In this document: positions 34,873 through 43,731 of the stretch, piece by piece | Position numbering within the stretch: position 1 is the first letter of the stretch | Layout: each line of letters opens with the position of its first letter | Assembly: GCF_000298295.1 (NCBI RefSeq) | Contig: NZ_AMGM01000028.1 | Location: 1-50,175, forward strand | Length of the DNA stretch: 50,175 nucleotides | Direction: 5' to 3' | Source of the DNA: Cecembia lonarensis LW9 | GTDB taxonomy: Bacteria > Bacteroidota > Bacteroidia > Cytophagales > Cyclobacteriaceae | Made by a program: the position numbers and the translations under genes | Notes under the pieces: model-generated | Seen by the model: the letters and a program-made list of their open reading frames with translations, nothing else | Told to the model about the DNA's origin: nothing | Databases searched by the model: none

Positions 34873-35487
34873 TTATATAAGAACAGGATAAATATAGGCT
34901 ACAAACTCTTCTTCTCCCCTGTCTGTAAGGTAAGGCGTCATTTGGCTCCAAACTGCCTCTTTGAAAAGTTTCTCCTCTGCTGGAAGACCTCTTAATATTC
35001 TCTGCGGTAACCAAAAAATTATAGACATCCAGATATTGCTGGAAAGCAACTCATTCATTTCATCAGATTGCGGAACAAGGACACCGCGCTGAACATCAAA
35101 TTCAATTCTGGATTTGACCTGTAATAACATCCGGTTGGAATACTTGTGCCATTTCTCCAAGATATCGGGATAATTACGCTCTATCTCAAACATGTCCGTA
35201 AAGAAAAATCGGTACTTCATGAAAAAAGCATAGTATTGCTCGAGATTTCTGTCCAGTCCTTGAAAGTTCTCTATAAAAAGATAATCAGACAATATTTCAG
35301 AGAACTCACTAAAAATGAAGTCATAGACATGAGAAACTATTGCCTCTTTGTTTTTAAAGTGATAAGCTAAGTTTCCTACGCTTATATCAGCAGCATCCGC
35401 TATCTGTTGCAACCTTACATTGGCTACCCCATGTTCATTAAAAGTGCTTATCGCTGCTTCTAAAATTCTGTCTTTCGTTTTAGACAT
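34873..35487 (-). CDS. TetR family transcriptional regulator 2 of the hydrogenase locus, 204 aa
   Basis: N-terminal TetR helix-turn-helix: KDRILEAAISTFNEHGVANV, then LQQIADAADISVGNLAYHF with recognition helix and YHFKNKEAI. The C-terminal ligand domain is helical and unassignable. It is clearly paralogous to the regulator at 35858-36484 (shared VRLQ-I-D, SxGNxxYHF). It lies 11 bases after the 120-aa gene and immediately upstream of the operator array and hupSL. It probably controls hup/hyp expression through TTAG-N10-CTAA sites (inference). Confidence 0.9.
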   Translation of the reverse strand: MSKTKDRILEAAISTFNEHGVANVRLQQIADAADISVGNLAYHFKNKEAIVSHVYDFIFSEFSEILSDYLFIENFQGLDRNLEQYYAFFMKYRFFFTDMFEIERNYPDILEKWHKYSNRMLLQVKSRIEFDVQRGVLVPQSDEMNELLSSNIWMSIIFWLPQRILRGLPAEEKLFKEAVWSQMTPYLTDRGEEEFVAYIYPVLI

Positions 35488-35498
35488 TTTTCCAGTTG

Positions 35499-35861
35499 TT
35501 AATTATAATCTAAATTTAATAACCCCTCTTTGATCATCAATGTTCCCCGTTGATCTTTTGCTGCTTGTCGCCTAAACAACTGGGACATAATTTCCGCCTT
35601 TTTTCTATCTGATTGGACTGTAATGTTTCGGACCAAGAACTTTAAGGGTTGTTTATGATGTGCAAAAACAAGATCTATTCTAAAAGCTCCTCTTCTGTAA
35701 ATTAACCTGTCTATTACAGCAGTATCTACAAGCCATTCGTTGGATCGCAAAAAATTGAATTCCGACTCATTTCCCAATCTATCCTCATACAATGATAATT
35801 GATTGATGGAGCGAAGTAACCATTTATACATTTGAAAATCTAAAACCGGATTTTTTTTCAT
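35499..35861 (-). CDS. Unknown 120-aa protein between two TetR genes
   Basis: No recognised family. The sequence contains LDFQMYKWLLRSINQLSLYE, an aromatic/basic centre (IDRLIYRRGAFRIDLVFAHH) and a charged end (SDRKKAEIMSQLFRRQAAKD). No Cys pairs, signal or membrane helix. The start overlaps the TGA of the first TetR gene (ATGA), and the second TetR gene follows after 11 bases. It could be a co-regulator or effector-sensing partner of the TetR pair; this is speculative. Confidence 0.7.
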   Translation of the reverse strand: MKKNPVLDFQMYKWLLRSINQLSLYEDRLGNESEFNFLRSNEWLVDTAVIDRLIYRRGAFRIDLVFAHHKQPLKFLVRNITVQSDRKKAEIMSQLFRRQAAKDQRGTLMIKEGLLNLDYN

Positions 35862-36484
35862 AGTTCATGTATTATAACCCTATTTTCAAATTCTTCTATT
35901 CCTGTATCCGTAAAGTATGGTTTCAACAAAAACCAAACCATTTCCAGATAGCTACTTTTATCCAATTCTTCTGCACCTGTTACTGCCTGCCTACTGATCC
36001 AACTTTCACTGGCCCAAACCAAAAGCGAGGACATTTTTTGTACGAAATCCTGATTCCCTTTTGAGTCTAAAGCCCCCCTTGCTTCATTGAAAACCAACAT
36101 TCCTTGTAATTGTAGCTCTTGCCAGGTCAAATGTTCCCTGTATTGCTTCGATATATTTTCATATAACCTTGTCAAATCCAAAGCATCTTTATAAAAGAAC
36201 ACATACCGTTTTTGTAATTCAAAATTAGAATTGAGAAAACGGTTAAAATCTTCAAAAAGTGGCAAAACACGAAATTCTGACAGTAAAAGCTTTTGTTCTT
36301 CTACAAAGTCACTGAATAAGGCATAAAGAATATCATTTTTTGTTCTGAAATGGTAACCAATGTTACCCAAACTTAGCCCACAGACATCTGAAATATGTTG
36401 TAATCGAACATTGACGAAACCATCCCTGTTAAAAAGTTTCAACGCTACCTCCTTAATTTTTATTTTGGTATCTTTTCTAGGCAT
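35858..36484 (-). CDS. TetR family transcriptional regulator 1 of the hydrogenase locus, 208 aa
   Basis: TetR helix-turn-helix: IKIKEVALKLFNRDGFVNV, then LQHISDVCGLSLGNIGYHF and RTKNDILYALF. The similarity to regulator 2 over the DNA-binding half is obvious; the C-terminal halves share helical layout and an end in the pattern PY-TD-G-EEF. It is located 27 bases after hypA and overlaps the unknown 120-aa gene by 4 bases. It is transcribed in the same direction as the hyp genes, so it may be read from the hypB promoter and autoregulate. Confidence 0.9.
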   Translation of the reverse strand: MPRKDTKIKIKEVALKLFNRDGFVNVRLQHISDVCGLSLGNIGYHFRTKNDILYALFSDFVEEQKLLLSEFRVLPLFEDFNRFLNSNFELQKRYVFFYKDALDLTRLYENISKQYREHLTWQELQLQGMLVFNEARGALDSKGNQDFVQKMSSLLVWASESWISRQAVTGAEELDKSSYLEMVWFLLKPYFTDTGIEEFENRVIIHEL

Positions 36485-36511
36485 CTTTCTAAGAAATTTT
36501 TGTAAAAAAAA

Positions 36512-36859
36512 TCACTCCAGGAATTCAACCCCTGAAATCAACAACTCATTTCCTTGAGTTACCTTATTGGTAGGTTTATTACAAGAACAAACAAACTTAT
36601 AATTCACCACCTCCGATTCTTTATTGCATTCATCGCAATGCACTAAAATAGGCAATACTTCAATACAAAGCTCGCAATCCATGTACTCTTTTCTCTCAGT
36701 AGCCACTACCGCTTCAAATGCATTTTGCATCAAAATGGGCTCAACATTGGAAAGTAGCCCAACTTTCATATGGATCTTTTTAATTCTTTTTCTTTCCTTT
36801 TCCGGATAGACTGAGTCAAGGGATCCGAAAATATTTTTGACCAATGATATTTCGTGCAT
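36512..36859 (-). CDS. hypA: Hydrogenase nickel insertion protein HypA, 115 aa
   Basis: N-terminal MHEISLVKNIFGSL supplies the essential nickel-binding His2 and Glu3. The zinc region has HCDECNKE followed 12 residues later by VCSCNK. The second pair is C-x-C instead of the usual C-x2-C, a small deviation, and an extra CELC pair lies upstream. The length is normal for HypA. It starts 2 bases after the DUF151 gene. It works with HypB to deliver nickel to HupL. Confidence 0.92.
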   Translation of the reverse strand: MHEISLVKNIFGSLDSVYPEKERKRIKKIHMKVGLLSNVEPILMQNAFEAVVATERKEYMDCELCIEVLPILVHCDECNKESEVVNYKFVCSCNKPTNKVTQGNELLISGVEFLE

Positions 36860-36861
36860 GA

Positions 36862-37437
36862 TTAGTTATTAATATTTTTTCTCTTTGCAATTACCTCTCT
36901 TATCCTGACAGCGCTTTGATAATCTTCCTTTTCCAGTACCTTTTGTAAGAGGTTCTCCAATTCTTCCATGGTATACGAAGAAAAGGCAGTTCGCTTGCTT
37001 TCCCCTACATAAATGTCCATATCTATGCGTTGTTCCTCCAAAAGTTGCTTAGGAATTAAGATCGGGCTATCAAACCTCAAGGCTAAGGCAATAGCATCTG
37101 ATGTCCTGCTGTCCACGCACAGCTCCTTGCGCTCAGTCGTTTTGAAAACAATTTCGCTCTTAAAAATATTATCCTTGATCTCTTTAATCCAAACATATTC
37201 CACTTTGGCGTGAAACAAACTCACCACATCGAAAAAAAGGTCATGGGTAAGTGGCCGCTGGGTTTTAATCTGCTCCAAAGCAACCCCAATGGATAAAGCT
37301 TCAGCCTCGCCAATAAGCAAAGGAAACCTGTTTTTTTTATCCAAATCCTCCAAAATCAATGCAAATTTACCCGGGAAATTCGTGCTTGGGGACATGGCAA
37401 CAATAAAAACTTCCACCAGTTTTAAAGTATCCTTCAT
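36862..37437 (-). CDS. DUF151 bifunctional-nuclease-family protein with C-terminal UVR motif, 191 aa
   Basis: N-terminal DUF151 domain (about 1-130): FALILEDLDKKNRFPLLIGE, EAEALSIGVALEQIKTQRPL, VDSRTSDAIALALRFDSPI. The last 40 residues form a UvrB/UvrC-type helical hairpin (MEELENLLQKVLEKEDYQSA). This architecture is common in Bacteroidota as a stand-alone gene, but here it is packed between a 68-aa gene (adjacent, no gap) and hypA (2-base gap), i.e. inside the hydrogenase operon. Plant and bacterial DUF151 members have been described as nucleases; a hydrogenase role is unknown. Confidence 0.88.
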   Translation of the reverse strand: MKDTLKLVEVFIVAMSPSTNFPGKFALILEDLDKKNRFPLLIGEAEALSIGVALEQIKTQRPLTHDLFFDVVSLFHAKVEYVWIKEIKDNIFKSEIVFKTTERKELCVDSRTSDAIALALRFDSPILIPKQLLEEQRIDMDIYVGESKRTAFSSYTMEELENLLQKVLEKEDYQSAVRIREVIAKRKNINN

Positions 37438-37644
37438 TCAGCTGTAAGTTTTAATAAATCCACATAGTTCCTCAAGATCATCAAACGGAGCTATGACATC
37501 ACCCAAATGGATGAGCTTATAAAGATCAGGCCCTTCTACCTCAATCACATAGCCATTCTGTGTCTCGATATGCTTCCCATGCTGAGATAAAACCGGCAGG
37601 TTAAATTGCTTCATCATTTCTAACAAGCTCTCTGTCCCATTCAT
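37438..37644 (-). CDS. Unknown 68-aa hydrogenase-locus protein
   Basis: Small acidic protein (MNGTESLLEMMKQFNLPVLS ... YVIEVEGPDLYKLIHLGDVI). It looks like a compact single alpha/beta domain without Cys or membrane helix. It sits 12 bases after the NHL gene and abuts the DUF151 gene, so it is read in the hyp operon. No family known to me. Confidence 0.7.
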   Translation of the reverse strand: MNGTESLLEMMKQFNLPVLSQHGKHIETQNGYVIEVEGPDLYKLIHLGDVIAPFDDLEELCGFIKTYS

Positions 37645-37656
37645 ATGTTAACCTTT

Positions 37657-38826
37657 TTAAGACATTTGTAAATCACACAATACGATTCGATGATTACCTG
37701 TATCAGCAATTACTATTTGATTTTTTCCAGGAAACACACTAAAACTAAAAGGCCAGTATAAAGACTTTTCAGTTCCAAATACTGTATCTCCAAATTCACT
37801 GCCCGTATAAAAATCCGGCTTACCTATCAAAGCATCAGCTGATACGCCATGCTCTTTAGGGACTTTTTCAAACCAAAGAATTCTCGAATTCCCTGTATCA
37901 TTGACAAAAATTCCCTCTTTGTAAAAACCTGCAAAATAACACCAATTCAATGTATTTGGACCTGGTGATAAGCCAAATTGGTTTTGTCCATTGGATTCAA
38001 AATTGGGTTGGCCAACAAGACAGGTAGCTTGCTGATTTAACGAATCTTTCCAATGATCCCAGAGAAGGACCCGGTAGTACTGTGTATCTGTAATCGCCAA
38101 CTCTCCTTTTGGCCCAAGGGCAACTCCATAGGGCCAAATGGCATTGTCTGGGTCATAGCTTTTACTTCCAAAATTTTCTTGGCCGATAACTGCATCTGCG
38201 GCTTGGCCTGAGCATTCAGGAATTTTATTAAAAACCAGTACCCTTCTATTACCGGTATCCGCTACAAATAATTTTTCATCAGACACAGCTATCCCGTATG
38301 GCCAATAAAGAGAGTGAGCGGAAGGGTCTGAGTTTACTCCTTCCCTATTGGGTAGGTTACCTCGAAAATCCTCCTGACCCAACACAACATCCGCAGGTTG
38401 ATGATTTTGCTGAGGAAACTCCTTCCATATCAAAACCCTATGGTTCCATGCGTCTGCTACAATTAACTTTTTCCCATCAGTCCATACCGCCGAAGGATAT
38501 TGAAGGGATTGGGCAGAAGCATCTCCTCCTTCATTTCTACCGGTATTCTTTCGATCAGATTGACCGATGACTAAATCTGGTTTTTGCTGCTCACTTTCAG
38601 GAATCTGATGCCAAATGAAAACCCTATTTTGTCCTGTATCAGAAACAAGAAGTTTAGTTCCATTAACCCAAACACCTCTGGGGGCAAGAAATGGACTTTC
38701 AGGATCACCTAAAAAGAACCTGCTTGGACCTTCAATTTTTGGAACTTCCTTAGCAGGATTCAGGGAAGGTGCTGCAGCTCTTTTCAAGGTTATATTCAGC
38801 GCTATATTTGGTTTCTTATCATCCAT
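37657..38826 (-). CDS. NHL-repeat six-bladed beta-propeller protein of the hydrogenase locus, 389 aa
   Basis: Six NHL-like blades are visible, each with a -L-V-DT-NRV- core (LLVSDTGQNRVFIW, LIVADAWNHRVLIW, LFVADTGNRRVLVF, LAITDTQYYRVLLW, IFVNDTGNSRILWF, IVIADTGNHRIVLC), separated by VIGQxxF-like spacers. There is no signal peptide, so the propeller is cytoplasmic like the hydrogenase. It starts one base after the hypE stop. NHL genes accompany several group 2a hydrogenase loci (from memory); its function is not established, but a docking or scaffold role is plausible. Confidence 0.88.
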   Translation of the reverse strand: MDDKKPNIALNITLKRAAAPSLNPAKEVPKIEGPSRFFLGDPESPFLAPRGVWVNGTKLLVSDTGQNRVFIWHQIPESEQQKPDLVIGQSDRKNTGRNEGGDASAQSLQYPSAVWTDGKKLIVADAWNHRVLIWKEFPQQNHQPADVVLGQEDFRGNLPNREGVNSDPSAHSLYWPYGIAVSDEKLFVADTGNRRVLVFNKIPECSGQAADAVIGQENFGSKSYDPDNAIWPYGVALGPKGELAITDTQYYRVLLWDHWKDSLNQQATCLVGQPNFESNGQNQFGLSPGPNTLNWCYFAGFYKEGIFVNDTGNSRILWFEKVPKEHGVSADALIGKPDFYTGSEFGDTVFGTEKSLYWPFSFSVFPGKNQIVIADTGNHRIVLCDLQMS

Positions 38827-38827
38827 A

Positions 38828-39889
38828 TCAACAAATTCTCGGCAATTGCTCTCCTACCAACATATTGACAACCCTTCTCCCTCCAATTTGACTATGCAGC
38901 ACCACCTGACCGGGATGTTGGTCGGCAACTTCTCCAATCACTGCTGCATGCAACCCATTTTCCCAACTTTTTAATTTTTGGACCACCTGATCCGCAATAG
39001 AAGCCTCTACAAAAGCCACAAAAACTCCTTCATTGGCTACATATAGTGGGTCCAAACCCAATAATTCACAAGCTCCTGCGACTGATTCATCTACGGTGAT
39101 GTCTTTTTGGTGAATGGCAATTCCTTTGGATAAAGACTGGGAGACCTCATTCAAAATGGTGGACAATCCGCCTCTAGTGGCATCCCTTAAAAAGTGAATT
39201 CCATTTCCAAAACCTTCCAAAAGCTGCTCTACTATATGATTGAAATGACAGGTATCACTTTCTATATCGGATTCGAATTCCAAGCCCTCCCTCACGCTCA
39301 TGATGGCAATACCATGCCTTGCAATATCATTGGATATAATCACTTTATCCCCTGTTTTGATTCGGTCAACCGATATAGCTGCTTCTGGATGTACCTTCCC
39401 AACACCACTTGTGTTGATGAAAATCTTATCCCCTTTTCCACGCTCTACCACCTTGGTGTCCCCTGTTACTATTTTGACTCCGGCATGATCTGCTGCCTGT
39501 TTGATATGCAATAATATTTCCCAAAAATCACTTACCCGTAAACCTTCCTCAATGATAAAAGACAATGAAATAAACGCCGCTTTGGCACCACACATACAAA
39601 GGTCATTCACCGTCCCATTGATCGCCAGTTCCCCAATATTTCCTCCCGGAAAAAATATGGGAGAAACCACATAGCTATCTGTGGTAAATGCCATTTTTCC
39701 AGGAGTTACGTCAAAGACAGCCCCGTCATGTTGCTTGTCGAGGTATTCATTGGAAAGGACATCAAAAACCCCTGCATCCAGAAGTTTGTGGGTAAGCAAG
39801 CCCCCACTGCCATGTCCCATAGTGATGATCTCAAAATCTAGCTTGGGCATTGGACAAGAAGCCGATAAAATACTTTTATAATCCGACAT
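38828..39889 (-). CDS. hypE: Hydrogenase maturation protein HypE, 353 aa
   Basis: Makes the thiocyanate group from carbamoylated Cys that becomes the cyanide ligands of the active-site iron. ITMGHGSGGLLTHKLL at the N-terminus, DSYVVSPIFFPGGNIG, DTKVVERGKGDKIF and ATRGGLSTILNE are classical. The protein ends in PRIC, the required carbamoyl-accepting C-terminal cysteine. It follows hypD by 27 bases. Confidence 0.96.
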   Translation of the reverse strand: MSDYKSILSASCPMPKLDFEIITMGHGSGGLLTHKLLDAGVFDVLSNEYLDKQHDGAVFDVTPGKMAFTTDSYVVSPIFFPGGNIGELAINGTVNDLCMCGAKAAFISLSFIIEEGLRVSDFWEILLHIKQAADHAGVKIVTGDTKVVERGKGDKIFINTSGVGKVHPEAAISVDRIKTGDKVIISNDIARHGIAIMSVREGLEFESDIESDTCHFNHIVEQLLEGFGNGIHFLRDATRGGLSTILNEVSQSLSKGIAIHQKDITVDESVAGACELLGLDPLYVANEGVFVAFVEASIADQVVQKLKSWENGLHAAVIGEVADQHPGQVVLHSQIGGRRVVNMLVGEQLPRIC

Positions 39890-39916
39890 AAATTAAGTTT
39901 AATCTGGTTTTACGTA

Positions 39917-41023
39917 TCAGGCTTCAGTTAACTGACCGCTGATTTTGGAAAAATGGTAATAAGCAGCACAGGCGCCTTCACTGCTTACCATAGGCGCACC
40001 AAGTGGTCTTTCCGGTGTACAACCTTTTCCAAACTGTGGGCATTCATGTGGTTTCTTTATCCCTTTCAGGACCTGACCTGCAATACATTCCGGGTTTTCC
40101 TCCACTTTGGGCATTTTGATAGAGAATTTTTTATTGGCATCAAATGCTGCATACTGTTCTTTTACTTGATATCCACTTAATGGGATATTCCCCACTCCTC
40201 TCCATTCCCTATCCGTAATTTCAAAAACCTCCTCAATCACTTTTCTTGCCTCCGGATTGCCCTCAGGCCTGACTACTCTGGCATACTGGTTTTCAAGTTT
40301 ATGTTCACTTTTTTCTAATTGCTTGACTACCATTAATATCCCATGCAAAATATCTACAGGCTCAAACCCTGTAACGACAATAGGCACTTGGTATTTCTCT
40401 ACCAGAGGGCCATATTCCCCAATTCCCATAATTGTACATACGTGTCCTGCTGCAAGAAAACCCTGTATTTTTACCAAATCATCATTCATCACTGCATCTA
40501 TGGCAGGAGGCACAAGTACATGAGAAGCCAGAATGGAGTAATTTTCCAATCCCTCCCTGTGGGCATGAAGCACAGAAAGGGCATTGGCAGGCGCAGTGGT
40601 CTCAAAACCCACCGCAAAGAAAACCACCTGTTTATCAGGATTATCCTTGGCCAATTTCACAGCTTCCAAAGGAGAATACAATATCCTTACATCCGCTCCC
40701 TTGGACTTGGCTTCCAATAAACTATCTGTAGACCCCGGTACCCTTAACATATCTCCAAAGGAACACAAAATCACCTTTTCTTTAAGCGCCAGATAAACTG
40801 CTTTATCTATCAGGTGCATGGGCGTCACACAAACCGGACAACCTGGTCCATGAACCATGGTAATTTCTTTGGGAAGCAATTGGAGCAATCCATTTTTCAC
40901 AATACTGTGGGTCTGTCCTCCACACACTTCCATGATCATCCAAGGTTTTGTACAGGATTGGTGTATTTCATCTAAATATTTCTTTACCAATTCAGGATTT
41001 CTGTATTCCGATAGGTATTTCAT
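39917..41023 (-). CDS. hypD: Hydrogenase maturation protein HypD, 368 aa
   Basis: Iron-sulfur scaffold on which Fe(CN)2CO is built together with HypC. Signature blocks are [66 protein letters not shown] and the C-terminal cysteine cluster [37 protein letters not shown]. The length is normal. Between hypC and hypD there is an 82-base gap, the largest inside the hyp run. Confidence 0.96.
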   Translation of the reverse strand: MKYLSEYRNPELVKKYLDEIHQSCTKPWMIMEVCGGQTHSIVKNGLLQLLPKEITMVHGPGCPVCVTPMHLIDKAVYLALKEKVILCSFGDMLRVPGSTDSLLEAKSKGADVRILYSPLEAVKLAKDNPDKQVVFFAVGFETTAPANALSVLHAHREGLENYSILASHVLVPPAIDAVMNDDLVKIQGFLAAGHVCTIMGIGEYGPLVEKYQVPIVVTGFEPVDILHGILMVVKQLEKSEHKLENQYARVVRPEGNPEARKVIEEVFEITDREWRGVGNIPLSGYQVKEQYAAFDANKKFSIKMPKVEENPECIAGQVLKGIKKPHECPQFGKGCTPERPLGAPMVSSEGACAAYYHFSKISGQLTEA

Positions 41024-41105
41024 TTCGATCAGATTTTGTGGTTAAGTGAGTTTATTGTTTTTAGAGCAAGAAATTTAAAAATCAAGCCTTGCTTATAATA
41101 TAACC

Positions 41106-41423
41106 TTAAGCACCATCCGCCGATTGGCTTTTACTTGAATTGATGGAGGGCAGGTCGTTTCTATCGGTTTGGGTATGTTCGATCAATTCATCAATTTCAC
41201 CAATCTGCTCTAGGTATTCAAATGATTTCTTGGCTTCCTCCTCGTCCACAATACTGATGGCAACGCCTACATGGACAAGCACATAATCCCCAACTTTTGC
41301 TTGGGGAACCATTTCAAGGCTGGCCTGCTTCATGATGCCTCCAAATTGGATTTTAGCCATTCTGACCAGACCATCATACATGGTCTCTATACTTTTTATT
41401 TTACCGGGAATCGCCAAGCACAT
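41106..41423 (-). CDS. hypC: Hydrogenase assembly chaperone HypC, 105 aa with a polar tail
   Basis: Starts MCLAIPGKI, with the N-terminal Cys that binds the iron ligand unit, followed by the usual OB-like barrel (GDYVLVHVGVAISIVDEEEA). Residues after about 82 form a polar Ser/Asp/Gln tail not needed in typical HypC (about 75-90 aa). It overlaps hypF's 3' end by 23 bases. It delivers the Fe(CN)2CO unit from HypDE to HupL. Confidence 0.94.
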   Translation of the reverse strand: MCLAIPGKIKSIETMYDGLVRMAKIQFGGIMKQASLEMVPQAKVGDYVLVHVGVAISIVDEEEAKKSFEYLEQIGEIDELIEHTQTDRNDLPSINSSKSQSADGA

Positions 41424-43731
41424 AAGATTTTATTTTAAGGTTTTGTGATCTATTTTTTATATGATACCAGGCCATTTGGCCAAGGGATATATTCTCGTCA
41501 TTGGGTGACAACTGTTCATGGAATAAAAGTTGATAATCATCCCCCAAGTATTGCTGAAGCAAATCAACCAAAAGGGCATTTTGGAAAACTCCTCCTGAAA
41601 ATCCAATTTTCCTACAAGATGTATTTTGGATGACTTGAGAAATGATGTGAACCAAGGTCAGATGAAATTTGGCAGCAATAAGGCCTGAATCCAAGCCGTT
41701 TGACTTATCCTTTATTATTTGAGAAATTAAATCAGCACCCGAAATCTTATCTTTTACAATGGAATCCATAAAATAAGATTGGGTGGCAGCATGACCATTT
41801 GCGTCAAAGTAGTTCCTGGCCAATTGTTCCAATAGCATGGCGGCCTCCCCTTCATAGGTATTGAAATCACAAAGCTCCAATATGGAAGAGACTGCATCAA
41901 AAATCCTCCCCATGCTGTTGGTTTGGGCATGGCCACCTTTATCAAGCATTTTGGTATAAAGTACCCATTCGGTAGTAGAATACTTTTCTTTGAGGAAGTC
42001 AAGCGGTTCTCCTGTATGATAATAAAGCACCAAAGCCGAAAGTCGTGGTTCAATGGACATTTTGTCCCCCAGGATATAATCAAAATAGTCAAAAGAACAA
42101 ACCCGCTCAAATTCTCCTGAATTGAAAACAAAAAACTCTGAGCCCCATAAAGCTGCATCATTTCCAAATCCCAGCCCATCCCAAATCACTCCCAAGATGG
42201 GTTCATCAGCATCAAGAGCGGCATATTCCCAAAGCAAGGCGGCAAAGTGTGCTTCATGATGGGGAACTTCTGTAACATTCACATGAGGGAAATTGCCTGC
42301 AAACCTTCTGCTATGGTACAAGGGATGCTTATCCATCAATATTTGCTGAGGTTGGATACCAGTAAGGTCTAAAAACTTGGTCAAAGTGTCCAGGTATCTC
42401 TCCTGTGTATCAAAACTGTCCAGGTTTCCTAAGTACTGACTCACATAAACATTATACACATCCCAAAGGGCAAAAGTAGCTTTTAAATCAGCCCCTAATG
42501 CTAAAATCGGAAGCTCAGTTTTTATCCTGACCTTATTCCAAAAAGTCGGGGCCAAGCCCCTGCTCCTTCTCAGAATTATTTTTTGTTGGGAATTTTCAGC
42601 AATGCGCAAAACGCTATCATCTTGAGGGAAATGGATTTCCCTATTGTGATAAATGACGGCATCGGCAATTCCGAGAAGATTTTGTATGGCTTCTTGATCT
42701 TTAAATTGCAAGGGGCTTAGGTGAAGGTTACCACTAGTGGCAATAATTGGTTTGCCAACTTTTCTGGAAATAAGGAACATCAATGGGTCTGCAGGCAAGC
42801 AAACACCTAAAAGAGAAAGACCTGGAGCAACCCAAGCTTGAGTGCCATGAAGAGAAGTATATTCCTTCGGTTTGCAAAGCACAATTGGCCGGGCAGCTGA
42901 TCTTAACAACTCTATTTCTTCATGTGAAACTGTGAAAAAATCTGAAAGCATATTTTCATCATGAACCATCAAGGCTAAGGGTTTTCTGGGCCTCTGCTTT
43001 CTTTTTCTGAGTAATTTTACAGCATCCGAATTGGTAGCATCTGTTAGCAATAAAAAGCCTCCTGTTCCCTTTACTGCAAGAATTCCACCTGATTGGATAA
43101 TAGTTACGGCATGGTCTACAAAATCAATAGGCTTAGAAATAGTAGGATCCGTTTCGGGAAAAATCCTCAAATTTATTGGACAATCAGGACATGAATTGGT
43201 TTGGGAGTGAAAGCGCCTGTCATGTTCGTCGTGATATTCATCCATACAAGAAGAACACATCCCAAAATTCCCCATGGATGAGCGATGCCTATCATAAGGA
43301 ATGCCTCTTAGAATAGAATACCTGGGACCGCATTGTGTACAGGAAATAAAAGGATATTGATAGCGCCTGCTTTTTGGATTTAACAACTCCGATTGACAGG
43401 ACATACAAATTCCAAAATCTGGACTGACGTTGGCACTCTTACTCTCACCTTCTTGAGAGGGTAGAATCTGAAAATCCTTGGTAATGTCTCCTATGTTGGA
43501 AATTTGCTCAATCTGTAAATTGGAAATTACTGCCAGTGGCGAAAGCTTGGATTGTAATTCTTCCAAAAACTCATCGAGATCAAGTTTTGAACAATAGACT
43601 TCTACGGTTACTCCTTTGCTTGTATTGAATACCTTACCGCCCAAGCCCTTTGCTTGAGCAATGCGCGAAACGTGTGGCCTAAACCCCACTCCCTGCACCT
43701 GTCCTTCAATATGAACGCTCCAAAATGGCAC
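41401..43731 (-). CDS. hypF: Carbamoyltransferase HypF, 776 aa, probable GTG start
   Basis: N-terminal acylphosphatase domain (VHIEGQVQGVGFRPHV), then two zinc-finger units (CMSCQSELLNP...CTQC and CSSCMDEYHDEH...CPDC), a YrdC-like domain (KGTGGFLLLTDAT, RPIVLCKP, GKPIIATSGN) and the Kae1-like C-terminal domain (VPHHEAHFAALLWEYA, IGFSGGVFQNALL). It makes the carbamoyl group used by HypE. The frame is open to a TTG at 43785, but a GTG at 43731 shares one base with the hypB TAG stop and gives a standard-length start, so I prefer it. Confidence 0.93.
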   Translation of the reverse strand: MPFWSVHIEGQVQGVGFRPHVSRIAQAKGLGGKVFNTSKGVTVEVYCSKLDLDEFLEELQSKLSPLAVISNLQIEQISNIGDITKDFQILPSQEGESKSANVSPDFGICMSCQSELLNPKSRRYQYPFISCTQCGPRYSILRGIPYDRHRSSMGNFGMCSSCMDEYHDEHDRRFHSQTNSCPDCPINLRIFPETDPTISKPIDFVDHAVTIIQSGGILAVKGTGGFLLLTDATNSDAVKLLRKRKQRPRKPLALMVHDENMLSDFFTVSHEEIELLRSAARPIVLCKPKEYTSLHGTQAWVAPGLSLLGVCLPADPLMFLISRKVGKPIIATSGNLHLSPLQFKDQEAIQNLLGIADAVIYHNREIHFPQDDSVLRIAENSQQKIILRRSRGLAPTFWNKVRIKTELPILALGADLKATFALWDVYNVYVSQYLGNLDSFDTQERYLDTLTKFLDLTGIQPQQILMDKHPLYHSRRFAGNFPHVNVTEVPHHEAHFAALLWEYAALDADEPILGVIWDGLGFGNDAALWGSEFFVFNSGEFERVCSFDYFDYILGDKMSIEPRLSALVLYYHTGEPLDFLKEKYSTTEWVLYTKMLDKGGHAQTNSMGRIFDAVSSILELCDFNTYEGEAAMLLEQLARNYFDANGHAATQSYFMDSIVKDKISGADLISQIIKDKSNGLDSGLIAAKFHLTLVHIISQVIQNTSCRKIGFSGGVFQNALLVDLLQQYLGDDYQLLFHEQLSPNDENISLGQMAWYHIKNRSQNLKIKSYVLGDSR

